Assembly: GCA_964498605.1 (NCBI GenBank)
Contig: CAZCHK010000009.1
Location: forward strand, 1-57,988
Direction: 5' to 3'
Source: JBGQAS01 sp964498605
GTDB taxonomy: Bacteria > Chloroflexota > Anaerolineae > Anaerolineales > Anaerolineaceae
Length of the DNA stretch: 57,988 nt
Shown: positions 40,487 through 48,791 of the stretch, piece after piece
Layout: each line of letters begins with the position of its first letter
Numbering within the stretch: the first letter of the stretch is position 1
Position numbers and translations under genes: made by a program
Notes under the pieces: model-generated
The model's input: only the letters and a program-made list of their open reading frames with translations
Told to the model about the DNA's origin: nothing
The model's database searches: none

Positions 40487-42105
40487 GCGAGCCGGGTTTT
40501 CATTTTAACCGTACGGCTGTTGCGGGAGACAGGGGGATGGTGGCAGCGTCTCAGCCCCTGGCAGTCGAAGCGGGTCTGCGGGTGCTCCGCCTGGGTGGCA
40601 GAGCAGCGGACGCCGCTGTCGCGACCGCGGCCGCTCTGAACGTGACGGAGCCGACCTCGACCGGTTTGGGGGGAGATTGCTTCGCGCTGTACTTCCGCGC
40701 GGCTGACCTAAAAGTATTCTCCTTGAATGCATCCGGTCGGGCTCCGGCTGCATTGACACTGGAAAAACTGGTCCTTGAGGGGATGGGAGAGTCGATTCCG
40801 CCTTTTCACCCCTACACGGTGACCGTTCCAGGGGCCTGCGCCGGCTGGTGCGACCTGGTGGACCGCTTTGGGAGGCTGGGGCTGGACCAGATCCTCGGAC
40901 CAGCCATCGAGCTGGCACAGGAAGGTTTTCCCGTACAGCCGATAACGGCGTTTTTTTGGGACAGAGCCGCCAAAGGAGCCCTTGGAAAAGCGCTCAACGG
41001 CCAGGAGCTGATGATCAGCAACCGGGGACCCCGCGCGGGTGAAGTTTTCCGCAATCCCGGGCTGGCAAGAACGCTCCGGTTGATTGCCAGTCAAGGAAAA
41101 GATGTCTTCTATAAGGGTGAAATCGCGGACGGGATCATCCGCGTCGTCTCCGAAGCCGGTGGATGCCTGGCAAAAAGCGACCTGGAGGAGCACACGAGCA
41201 CGTGGGATGAGCCGTTATCCACGCTGTACAGGGGGGTGAAGGTATGGGAATGTCCACCCAACGGGCAGGGTCTGGTGGCTTTGATCGCCTTGAACATACT
41301 TGCCGCGCTGGACCACCCCGCCAGCTCCATGAGCGTCCTGCGCGTCCACGAGGAAATCGAAGCCGTGCGCCTGGCATTCGCGGATGGGCGAAGGCACATC
41401 GCGGACCCATCCTTCTCACCTGAAATGTCAGAATTATTACTGGCGCGCGAATATGCCCGGAGCCGCGCGGCCCTGATCCGGCCGGGAGCAGCGCTGGATA
41501 CTGTCCCGGCGGGGGACCTGAAGAGCGGCCAGGACACGGTGTATTTCTGCGTCGTGGATGGCGAGGGAAACGCCTGTTCGTTCATCAACAGCAACTATAT
41601 GGGATTTGGCACCGGGATCGTCCCCAGGGGGTATGGATTCAGCCTGCAGAACAGGGGTCATAACTTCAGCCTGCAAAAGGGACACGCCAATGCGCTGGCG
41701 CCCGGGAAACGCCCGTACCACACCATCATTCCCGGCATGCTGACGAACGCCGAGGATGGTCGTTTGTTCGGTGTGTTTGGGGTCATGGGGGGCTTCATGC
41801 AGCCGCAGGGACACGTGCAGATCCTGCGCGCGATTTTGGATGACGGTCTGGATCCGCAGCAGGCTCTGGAGCGTCCAAGATTCTGCGTGGACGCTGACAA
41901 GGACAACTCCACCGTCCTCACCGAAGAAGGGATGCCTGAAGAAGTGGCCGATGGATTAAGGGCGATTGGACACCCTGTCAGACAGGTTTCAGGGATGGCC
42001 CGGGCTGTGTTTGGACGCGGCCAGATCATTCTGCGTGACGGGGCAGGAGGGAAGTGGATTGGCGGCAGCGACCCGAGGGCGGATGGATGCGCCAGGAGCG
42101 AATAA
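40483..42105 (+). CDS. ggt: Gamma-glutamyltransferase (gamma-glutamyl transpeptidase)
   Basis: A 540-residue Ntn-hydrolase precursor that cuts itself into two subunits and hydrolyses or transfers gamma-glutamyl groups, for instance from glutathione. The N-terminal glycine region is AADAAVATAAALNVTEPTSTGLGG; the autoprocessing site reads SGQDTVYFCVVD with the catalytic Thr; then NSNYMGFGTGI and VMGGFMQPQGHVQI. No signal peptide is seen, so it is probably cytosolic, unlike most Ggt. Co-transcription with selD and a deaminase is unusual. A terminator hairpin for the convergent gene begins right after it. Confidence 0.92.
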   Translation: MSEPGFHFNRTAVAGDRGMVAASQPLAVEAGLRVLRLGGRAADAAVATAAALNVTEPTSTGLGGDCFALYFRAADLKVFSLNASGRAPAALTLEKLVLEGMGESIPPFHPYTVTVPGACAGWCDLVDRFGRLGLDQILGPAIELAQEGFPVQPITAFFWDRAAKGALGKALNGQELMISNRGPRAGEVFRNPGLARTLRLIASQGKDVFYKGEIADGIIRVVSEAGGCLAKSDLEEHTSTWDEPLSTLYRGVKVWECPPNGQGLVALIALNILAALDHPASSMSVLRVHEEIEAVRLAFADGRRHIADPSFSPEMSELLLAREYARSRAALIRPGAALDTVPAGDLKSGQDTVYFCVVDGEGNACSFINSNYMGFGTGIVPRGYGFSLQNRGHNFSLQKGHANALAPGKRPYHTIIPGMLTNAEDGRLFGVFGVMGGFMQPQGHVQILRAILDDGLDPQQALERPRFCVDADKDNSTVLTEEGMPEEVADGLRAIGHPVRQVSGMARAVFGRGQIILRDGAGGKWIGGSDPRADGCARSE

Positions 42106-42107
42106 AA

Positions 42108-42134
42108 AACGGGAGCAGATTTTCTGATCCCGTT
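42108..42134 (-). terminator. Terminator of the 42147 lipoprotein gene
   Basis: Stem cggga-g-caga / tctg-a-tcccg with one mismatch and a TTT loop. The T-run is on the minus strand (from aataaaaaac), so it ends the minus-strand lipoprotein gene and may also stop the ggt transcript. Confidence 0.6.
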
Positions 42135-42146
42135 CAGACGCGCTGG

Positions 42147-42545
42147 TTATTTGATTCTTTCGAACACGTACGGGTCAATTCCTAGCAGCTCATTGGACAG
42201 GGTGAGCGTCTGGATCAGGGAGGAACGGTGTGTTTCCTCGTCTTTGACCCACTGTCTTTCAATTTTTACATCAAATTCAGTGGAGGCGATCCCTGCCTGG
42301 ATGATCGCGATCGTGTCAAGATCGACGATCTCGAACTGGACATCGTAGCTACCCTCCGAAAGGTCTCTTGGATACATTTTCAGCGTGCCGTCGTTGATGA
42401 ACTCGAACACGATGTCATCCGACAGATCGCCGGGTGTGTTGTTTTCATCAATGAACCATTTTCCATATATTCCGGCAACGGGGTGTGTGCATCCTGCCAG
42501 GACCAGGAGAGCGAGCGTGACGAGGAGAATAGAAAAATTTTTCAT
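42147..42545 (-). CDS. Small lipoprotein with lipocalin-like beta domain
   Basis: A 132-residue predicted lipoprotein with signal peptide and lipobox LAGC. Mature part starts IYGKWFIDENNTPGDLSDDI and has alternating beta-strands (VFEFINDGTLKMY, YDVQFEIVDLDTIAII). Its strands resemble the neighbouring 42624 protein, so the two are paralogues. No known family. A TATAAT and a gaggt site precede the start. Confidence 0.7.
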   Translation of the reverse strand: MKNFSILLVTLALLVLAGCTHPVAGIYGKWFIDENNTPGDLSDDIVFEFINDGTLKMYPRDLSEGSYDVQFEIVDLDTIAIIQAGIASTEFDVKIERQWVKDEETHRSSLIQTLTLSNELLGIDPYVFERIK

Positions 42546-42568
42546 GGCTGACCTCAGCTTGGACTGAA

Positions 42569-42574
42569 ATTATA
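42569..42574 (-). promoter_or_regulatory. -10 hexamer of the 42147 lipoprotein gene
   Basis: Perfect TATAAT on the minus strand, 23 nt before the ATG, with a gaggt ribosome site between. Confidence 0.5.
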
Positions 42575-42583
42575 AACCAGAAA

Positions 42584-42609
42584 AAACTCGCCAGGTTGGT
42601 GGCGAGTTT
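42584..42609 (-). terminator. Terminator of the 42624 lipoprotein gene
   Basis: Stem aaactcgcca/tggcgagttt with a six-nt loop ggttgg. The T-run is on the minus strand. It separates the two lipoprotein genes into different units. Confidence 0.75.
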
Positions 42610-42623
42610 CTGGATGAAGACAC

Positions 42624-42980
42624 TCAGCGGGTCAGAACAACCGGGTTTCCAGGTTCGGCTGGATCTTCCAGCGTGAGGGTGGAGCCTTCTATCTCGTAGG
42701 TCAGGGTGAAGACACCTGACCCGTCCTGCAGATCCACCTGAATGGTCCCGTCGCCGTTGTCCGTGTAAAGACCCAATTCGGTCGTTTCCCCGGATTGGGG
42801 ATCGCTGAGAACGATCTTACCGTCTTCAGTGAATTCCCACAGGAAATCATCCGACGGGTCATCGGGTGTTTCGTAGACATCCCAGTTCCACTCACCTGCT
42901 ATACTGGCTTTGAACAGATTGCATCCGGCAAGACTGAAGGCGAGGACAATCATCAATAGAACAACAGAAAATTTTTTCAT
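42624..42980 (-). CDS. Small lipoprotein, paralogue of the neighbouring gene
   Basis: 118 residues, signal peptide with lipobox LAGC, then a beta-rich domain. The segment ETPDDPSDDFLWEFTEDGKI is close to NTPGDLSDDIVFEFINDGTL of its neighbour, so both descend from one gene. Length and strand pattern suggest a small beta-barrel outside the cell. Good aaggag site before 42980. Function unknown. Confidence 0.7.
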   Translation of the reverse strand: MKKFSVVLLMIVLAFSLAGCNLFKASIAGEWNWDVYETPDDPSDDFLWEFTEDGKIVLSDPQSGETTELGLYTDNGDGTIQVDLQDGSGVFTLTYEIEGSTLTLEDPAEPGNPVVLTR

Positions 42981-43048
42981 TCTTCTCCTTAAATTTTTGG
43001 GCGGCACTGCTGCACTGCGAGTGCGATAAAATTACATCACCTGCGGTC

Positions 43049-43056
43049 ATTATACA
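43049..43056. promoter_or_regulatory. Divergent -10 boxes between the lipoprotein gene and uvrC
   Basis: The minus strand reads TATAAT (43049-43054), about 68 nt before the lipoprotein start; the plus strand reads TATACA (43051-43056), 22 nt before the uvrC GTG. Confidence 0.4.
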
Positions 43057-43078
43057 GGAAAACAGAGAGTAGTTCTGC

Positions 43079-44938
43079 GTGAAAGCCAACGAGCATTTAT
43101 CCGGGATTTTAGCCAATCTTCCTCAAAAACCAGGCTGCTACATCTACAAAGATGATAGCGGAACGATCATCTACGTGGGTAAGGCCATCAATTTGCGCAG
43201 CAGGATCCGCTCGTATTTCCAGGAAAAAGCGGACCTTGACTTCAAGACCAGGCAGCTGGTCGGCCAAGTCAGGGACATCGAATGGATCGTGGTGGGATCG
43301 GAGCTCGAAGCGCTCATCCTAGAGATGAACCTGATTAAAAAGCACCGCCCCCGCTACAACATTCGCCTGAAGGATGACAAGCGTTATCCGTACATCAAGG
43401 TCCACTGGACCGAACCGTTCCCGAAGGTCACGATCACCCGCCAGATGCAGGATGACGGGAACCGATACTTCGGACCGTATACCAGCACGTGGGCGGTCCA
43501 CCAGACCCTGGATGTGGTCAGGCGGATATTTGGATTCCTCTCCTGCGACAGGGAGATCACCGGGCAGGATAAACGCGCTTGCATGTACTACGATATAAAA
43601 TTGTGCCCCGCTCCCTGCATCGGTGCTGTCGATCAGCGAACCTATCGACAGGCCATCGATGACCTGTGCCATTTCCTGAACGGGAACACCGGCGCGGTGG
43701 TCAAACGGTTGACGGGGGAGATGAATACAGCTTCAGAGCAGCTGCAGTATGAAAGGGCAGCAGTGCTGCGGAACCAGCTTCAGGCCATCGATCGTGTTGT
43801 TGAGAAGCAAAAGGTGATTTCCAGCATGCAAATGGACTCCGACGTGATCGCCTTGGCCAGAGCGGAGAGAGAAGCCTGCGTGCAGATATTCTTCATCCGC
43901 GGGGGCAAACTGGTCGGACGCGAGTACTTTATCCTCGAAGGCATGGGCGGGGAGACCGACAGCGAAGTGGTGAGCGCGTTTCTCAAGCAGTTTTACGCCG
44001 AAGCTGCATACTTCCCGGAGAAGGTGCTGCTGCCTGAAGAGGTGGAGGAAGCCAAGATCATCCAGCAGTGGCTGCGGACCAGCCGGGGAGCGTCAAAAAT
44101 CGAAATTAGCGTTCCGCGCAGAGGTCCATCCCAGGAGCTGGTGCAGATGGCGGAGGATAACGCGGTTGAGACACTCAGGGCACTGCGCGCTCAATGGGTG
44201 GCCGACACGAACAAACAGCAGGAAGCTTTGGGCGAGCTGCAGAACGCGCTTTCTTTGGAGGAAGTCCCGAACCGCATCGAATGCTACGATGTCTCCAACA
44301 CCCAGGGCGTGGCATCCGTGGGGAGCATGGTCGTGTTCGAGCAGGGAGTCCCGTCTAAAAAGCATTACCGCAGGTTCAACATCAAGTACGTGGAAGGTCC
44401 GGATGACTTTGCCAGCATGGAGGAGATCCTTTCGAGGAGGTTCAAACGCTGGGAGACGGCAAAGGAGATGCGCGTCCAGGGGGAGAAAGTGGATGAATCC
44501 TTCGCCGTGCTGCCGGATTTGCTGGTGGTTGATGGCGGCAAGGGCCAGCTTGGGAGGGCATTGAGGGTACTCGAAAAGTACAGCCTGCAGGGTGCGGTCC
44601 CGGTGGTGGGGCTGGCGAAGCAGCACGAGGAAATTTTCATTCCGGGGCGAGATGGAGCCGTGCGGCTACCTGACCATTCACAGGGGTACTACTTGCTTCA
44701 GCGCATACGCGATGAGGCTCACCGCTTCGCGATCACGGCGCACCGGAAAGCGCGCACCCGGGAAGGGTTGGCTTCAAGACTGGACAGGATCCAGGGGATC
44801 GGTCCGGGAAAACGGAAATTGCTGCTTCGAAAGTTCGGCTCGATCGAAAGGATCATCGCCGCGTCGAGGGAGGAACTGCTGGACGTGCCCGGAATCACGG
44901 AGGAACTGGCTGAAAGGCTCAGAATGGAATTGGAATAG
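43079..44938 (+). CDS. uvrC: Excinuclease ABC subunit C
   Basis: A 619-residue UvrC starting with GTG. The N-terminal GIY-YIG nuclease has GCYIYKDDSGTIIYVGKAINLRS, followed by Cys-rich CMYYDIKLCPAPC, the UVR helix (TASEQLQYERAAVLRNQL), the RNase H-like endonuclease with RIECYDVSNTQG and LPDLLVVDGGKGQLG, and the helix-hairpin-helix end GIGPGKRKLLL. It makes both cuts of nucleotide-excision repair with UvrA and UvrB, which are not here. All domains are present. Confidence 0.96.
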   Translation: MKANEHLSGILANLPQKPGCYIYKDDSGTIIYVGKAINLRSRIRSYFQEKADLDFKTRQLVGQVRDIEWIVVGSELEALILEMNLIKKHRPRYNIRLKDDKRYPYIKVHWTEPFPKVTITRQMQDDGNRYFGPYTSTWAVHQTLDVVRRIFGFLSCDREITGQDKRACMYYDIKLCPAPCIGAVDQRTYRQAIDDLCHFLNGNTGAVVKRLTGEMNTASEQLQYERAAVLRNQLQAIDRVVEKQKVISSMQMDSDVIALARAEREACVQIFFIRGGKLVGREYFILEGMGGETDSEVVSAFLKQFYAEAAYFPEKVLLPEEVEEAKIIQQWLRTSRGASKIEISVPRRGPSQELVQMAEDNAVETLRALRAQWVADTNKQQEALGELQNALSLEEVPNRIECYDVSNTQGVASVGSMVVFEQGVPSKKHYRRFNIKYVEGPDDFASMEEILSRRFKRWETAKEMRVQGEKVDESFAVLPDLLVVDGGKGQLGRALRVLEKYSLQGAVPVVGLAKQHEEIFIPGRDGAVRLPDHSQGYYLLQRIRDEAHRFAITAHRKARTREGLASRLDRIQGIGPGKRKLLLRKFGSIERIIAASREELLDVPGITEELAERLRMELE

Positions 44939-44967
44939 AAGCGGGAAAAGTGTTATGTGTTAAAATT

Positions 44968-45002
44968 ACCACTAGCCGGGGACGCCGACCCCGGCTAGTG
45001 GT
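44968..45002. other. Strong hairpin in the uvrC / ABC-transporter gap
   Basis: A perfect 14-bp stem (accactagccgggg with its complement) and loop acgccga, with no T-run after it. A second stem, cttttga/tcaaaag (45029-45053), and a smaller cttg-acgg-caag hairpin follow. The 204-nt gap holds no recognised gene. It could be a structured 5' leader of the ABC operon or the end of the uvrC transcript. No known riboswitch or small RNA was recognised. Confidence 0.5.
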
Positions 45003-45142
45003 TAAGGAGGAGAAGAAGAGAAGTCGCTCTTTTGAACCCTAGTGTATCAAAAGGCTCCCCGCGGTGCTTGACGGCAAGTATACGCTTCCCCTACGCTAAC
45101 CCCACAATTGGACCATTTTTATCTTGTTTGTTGGAGAGTCGC

Positions 45143-46162
45143 ATGCGAAATGCCCATTCCATTGAAGTAAATGACCTGGGTCGAATATACAAGATCAGGG
45201 GCGCGAAAAAGGGGCAAGCCAGGCAGCTGACGGCGCTGGAGAATATCAACCTGAAAATCAACACGGGTGAGCTGTTCGGATTGCTGGGTCCGAACGGCGC
45301 GGGTAAAACAACGCTGATCAAGATCCTGACCACGCTGCTTTCACCCACGTCCGGTTCAGCCACGGTGGCCGGAATCGATGTGGAAAAATATCCGGAAAAA
45401 GTCCGCCCGATGATCAACATGGTTTCAGGTGGAGAGTCCTCCGGTTATGGATTGCTGAGCGTGAGAGAGAACCTGTGGATGTTCTCCCAGTTTTATGGGA
45501 TTCCAAGCAAGGTAGCCAACGCCCGAATCAAGAAGCTGCTCGAGATCGTCGGGTTGGGGGAAAAGATCAACACGCGCTCCTCGGATCTGTCCACCGGACT
45601 CCGTCAAAAGATGAACATCGTGCGCGGTTTCATGACCGACCCGACGGTCCTGTTCCTGGACGAACCGACCCTGGGATTGGACGTGGAAGCTTCCCGCGAT
45701 GTGCGCAGGTTCGTGAAGCGATGGGTGGATGAAGATCCAACTCGAACGCTGCTGCTCACCACCCACTACATGGTCGAGGCGGATGAACTTTGCGACCGGA
45801 TCGCGATCATCAACCGCGGGCGGGTGCTGGCGTGTGACACCCCCACCGCGCTCAAACGGGCGCTGCAGAAGAACGCGATTTTTGAGATCGAGGTCGCCTC
45901 CGATAAACCAATTTCGGTTGATATCTTCAAAGCGATCAGAGGCGTGAAATCCGTCACGCTCTCCCAGCGCAACGGTCACTCGCTGCTGGAGTTCGTTCTG
46001 GCAGACGAAGGGATCCTGGCGGAAACAATCGCCTCACTCACCAGCGAAAACCTGCGCATTGAAAACCTGCAAAAAAGAATGCCGACGCTGGAAGATGTTT
46101 TTGTTCAGCTGGTCGGGAGAAAAATGGAGGATGAGGAAAATGCTGAACCTCCCGCCAATTGA
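45143..46162 (+). CDS. ABC-2 type transporter ATP-binding protein
   Basis: A 339-residue ATPase. Walker A is GLLGPNGAGKTTLIK, the signature is the degenerate DLSTGLRQKMNI (usual LSGGQ), Walker B is TVLFLDEPTLGLD and the switch is TTHYMVEADELCD. The C-terminal 110 residues form the regulatory domain seen in drug and antibiotic exporters (DrrA type). Two permeases follow in an overlapping run. The ribosome site ttggagag precedes 45143. Substrate unknown. Confidence 0.93.
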   Translation: MRNAHSIEVNDLGRIYKIRGAKKGQARQLTALENINLKINTGELFGLLGPNGAGKTTLIKILTTLLSPTSGSATVAGIDVEKYPEKVRPMINMVSGGESSGYGLLSVRENLWMFSQFYGIPSKVANARIKKLLEIVGLGEKINTRSSDLSTGLRQKMNIVRGFMTDPTVLFLDEPTLGLDVEASRDVRRFVKRWVDEDPTRTLLLTTHYMVEADELCDRIAIINRGRVLACDTPTALKRALQKNAIFEIEVASDKPISVDIFKAIRGVKSVTLSQRNGHSLLEFVLADEGILAETIASLTSENLRIENLQKRMPTLEDVFVQLVGRKMEDEENAEPPAN

Positions 46163-46985
46163 CAAAAAGCGCAGCGGGTTCCGCCTGTTCCTGATGACGG
46201 TACTCGGCAGGTCGTATCCGCGCATCATCGGCATGCAGCGCGATTGGACATGGCTGTTGTTTGATGTGCTCGCGCCTATCGGCACGGTGATCAGCTATGT
46301 GCTCATTTATCGCGCGTTGAACGCGCCTGAAGACTATATCGGTTTCGTCGTGGTTGGAGGTGCCATGACCGCTTACTGGATGAATGTCCTGTGGGCCATG
46401 GCCAGCCAGCTGTACTGGGAAAAAGAACAGGGCAACCTGGCGCTGTACATCATCTCTCCGGCAAATATGATGGCGGTGCTGCTGGGCATGGCGCTGGGCG
46501 GAATGGTCGCCACCACCTTGCGGGCGACAGCGGTGATCCTGGTCGGAACGTTGATATTCCAGGTGAATTATGTGTTTGCCAGTTTGTGGCAGCTGCTGCT
46601 GGTCTTTCTCCTGTCCATGCTGGCCCTGTACGGCATGGGCATGATGCTTTCCTCGGTGTTCCTTCTGCTGAGCCGTGAGGCCTGGCATTTTGGCAACCTG
46701 GCGCAGGAACCCATTTTCCTTGTTTCGGGCTTCTACTTCCCGGTCAGGAATTTGCCATTCTGGGTCGGTGCGGCCGCGTCGATCATCCCGCTGACACTGG
46801 GCATGGACGCCATGCGCCAGCTGTCATTTGCCACCGGTCCGGCGCTTGGTTTTTTCAGCGTCAAAGTCGAGATCGTCGTGCTGCTGATCCTTTCCGTGCT
46901 GTTCATCGGGGGGGCGAAGCTGCTGCTGGGGTACATGGAGCGACTGGCCAAGCGAGAAGGCCGCCTGACGGAAAGCCGAGGGTGA
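46140..46985 (+). CDS. ABC-2 type transporter permease (first subunit)
   Basis: 281 residues with six membrane helices. It starts inside the last 23 nt of the ATPase gene after a gagg site. The region FGNLAQEPIFLVSGFYFPVRNLP is the conserved ABC-2 membrane segment near helix 5. It pairs with the next permease to form the pore. The charged C-terminus ends KREGRLTESRG. Confidence 0.88.
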   Translation: MLNLPPIDKKRSGFRLFLMTVLGRSYPRIIGMQRDWTWLLFDVLAPIGTVISYVLIYRALNAPEDYIGFVVVGGAMTAYWMNVLWAMASQLYWEKEQGNLALYIISPANMMAVLLGMALGGMVATTLRATAVILVGTLIFQVNYVFASLWQLLLVFLLSMLALYGMGMMLSSVFLLLSREAWHFGNLAQEPIFLVSGFYFPVRNLPFWVGAAASIIPLTLGMDAMRQLSFATGPALGFFSVKVEIVVLLILSVLFIGGAKLLLGYMERLAKREGRLTESRG

Positions 46986-46989
46986 TACC

Positions 46990-47841
46990 ATGAAGTCAGT
47001 GATCTGGCGATCGTTCAAAACCGCTGCCTGGCTTGGCTGGAAGATCGAGTCCAACTGGGCTGACCCGTTTCTCTTCTTTATTTATTCAATCCTCAAGCCC
47101 ATCACAGGCGCCGCGATCATCGTCGTGATGTACAGCGTGATCACCAGCGGCAACTTCGAGACGCCCCTGTTCGCGTACATGTTCATCGGCAACGCGTTCT
47201 TTCAGTATGTTGCCGCGGTGATGGTGGGGGTCTCCTGGGCGATCATCGATGACCGGGAGCACTATAAGACACTGAAATACATCTACACAGCCCCCGTGAG
47301 CGTTCCAGCCTACCTGCTGGGGAGAGGGGTGGCGCGGTTTCTGACCGCCTCTTTCGCAGTGATCGTCATCATGATCACCGGGGTCGTTTTCTTGAAGATA
47401 CCCATTCGTATCGCCCATATCAATTGGGGTTTATTCTTACTCACCATGGTTGTCGGAATCCTCATGCTGTCGATGCTCGGAATTCTGCTGGCGGGGATCA
47501 CCTTCCTGACTGTGCGGCAGAATTTCTTTATCGGGGACATCATCGCCGGGTTGATGATGATCCTGTGCGGTGTCGTCTACCCACCGACACTGCTTCCGCC
47601 AGGGCTGGATCAGGTGGGCTACTTCCTGCCGGTGACGTACTGGCTCGAGTTGATCCGGCGCTCCCTGGTCGGTCAGATCGCGGACCAGTTTCCCCTGCTC
47701 ACCGAGTTCAGCAATGTGCAAATTCTCCTTTTCCTGGTCGGGCTGTCCATCGTGTTTGCGGGGCTGGGTTTGTGGGTTTTCAAACTGAGTGACCATGAAG
47801 CCCGCGAACAGGGGCTGATTGACTGGACGACAGGGTATTGA
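46990..47841 (+). CDS. ABC-2 type transporter permease (second subunit)
   Basis: 283 residues with six predicted helices, 4 nt after the first permease. The motif YIYTAPVSVPAYLLGRGVAR and MMILCGVVYPPTLLPPGLDQ fit ABC-2 permeases. The transporter is therefore a heteromeric exporter of one ATPase and two different permeases. Substrate not predicted. Confidence 0.88.
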   Translation: MKSVIWRSFKTAAWLGWKIESNWADPFLFFIYSILKPITGAAIIVVMYSVITSGNFETPLFAYMFIGNAFFQYVAAVMVGVSWAIIDDREHYKTLKYIYTAPVSVPAYLLGRGVARFLTASFAVIVIMITGVVFLKIPIRIAHINWGLFLLTMVVGILMLSMLGILLAGITFLTVRQNFFIGDIIAGLMMILCGVVYPPTLLPPGLDQVGYFLPVTYWLELIRRSLVGQIADQFPLLTEFSNVQILLFLVGLSIVFAGLGLWVFKLSDHEAREQGLIDWTTGY

Positions 47842-47859
47842 TCGGGAAAGAGGTCCGTC

Positions 47860-48762
47860 TTGAAAATCCGTGATTGGGTCAAGTTCATTTTACTGAGCGT
47901 TATCTGGGGGACGAGCTTTTTGTGGATCAAGATCGCGGTGGAAGATATCGGACCTTTCTACCTGGTGCTGCTGCGGATCGGGATTGCGCTCCTGCTGGTG
48001 ACGGCGTACCTGCTCTTTTCCCGCACCAGGATCCAATGGTCGTGGCGTAAGGTCGGGATATTCGCGTTCATTGGATTTTTTAACATGGCACTGCCTTTTG
48101 TCTTGATCTCCTGGGCGGAAACGATCATCCCCTCCGGGTTGGCATCGATCCTGAACAGCGCGGTGCCTCTCTTCACGCTGCTGTTCGCGATCTTCTTCCT
48201 GCCCGAGGAAAGACCGACCTGGCAGCGAGTGGTCGGAATTCTGATCGGATTCGCCGGCGTTGTCATTCTCATGTCCGGGAACACGACGCAAAACAGCGGC
48301 GCATCATCCATCCCGGGCATCGTGGCGATGCTGATTGCCGCGGCTTCCTACGGTGCGGCTGTTGTGTTCGCGAGGAAATTCGCCAAATACCTGCGTTCAG
48401 AGGAACAGTCTTTTGGCCAGCTGATCATGGGATTCGCTTTTATCTCCATCGCCACGGCGGCGGTTGAACCCTCGATCAGGCTTCCATCCACCCCGCTTCC
48501 ATGGATCGCGGTTGTCTGGCTGGGTCTGCTGGGTTCCGGTGTGGCCACCCTGCTGTATTATTCACTGCTCAATTCGGTTGGCGCGATGAAGGCGACACTT
48601 GTTTCCTATGTGTTTCCTATCGTGGCGGTCATTTTGGGTGTGATTTTCCTTAAGGAAAGACCGAACTGGCAGATGCTACTTGGAGCGGTCTTGATCCTGG
48701 GCGGAGTCGTCTGGGTGAACGTGACCTCTCAAAGAATGAAAGCAAGCCTTGATCGGCAGTAA
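47860..48762 (+). CDS. EamA-family (drug/metabolite superfamily) transporter
   Basis: A 300-residue protein with ten membrane helices in two EamA repeats: the first starts LLSVIWGTSFLWIKIAVEDIG, the second with GIVAMLIAAASYGAAVVFAR. The ends of both repeats are marked by FLPEERPTWQ and FLKERPNWQ. It starts with TTG at 47860 after a gagg site. DMT exporters carry metabolites or amino acids; substrate unknown. Confidence 0.9.
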   Translation: MKIRDWVKFILLSVIWGTSFLWIKIAVEDIGPFYLVLLRIGIALLLVTAYLLFSRTRIQWSWRKVGIFAFIGFFNMALPFVLISWAETIIPSGLASILNSAVPLFTLLFAIFFLPEERPTWQRVVGILIGFAGVVILMSGNTTQNSGASSIPGIVAMLIAAASYGAAVVFARKFAKYLRSEEQSFGQLIMGFAFISIATAAVEPSIRLPSTPLPWIAVVWLGLLGSGVATLLYYSLLNSVGAMKATLVSYVFPIVAVILGVIFLKERPNWQMLLGAVLILGGVVWVNVTSQRMKASLDRQ

Positions 48763-48779
48763 TTGATATGCTGATAGAA

Positions 48780-48785
48780 TAGAAT
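48780..48785 (+). promoter_or_regulatory. -10 hexamer placed for a leaderless era transcript
   Basis: TAGAAT, with six nt before the ATG at 48792 and no ribosome site. An overlapping TAGAAT at 48775-48780 could also be used. Confidence 0.4.
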
Positions 48786-48791
48786 CAAGTC

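Noticed and set aside
44968..45002. Sec tRNA or other tRNA gene
   Set aside because: No T-loop sequence, no acceptor stem pairing and no CCA; only simple hairpins.
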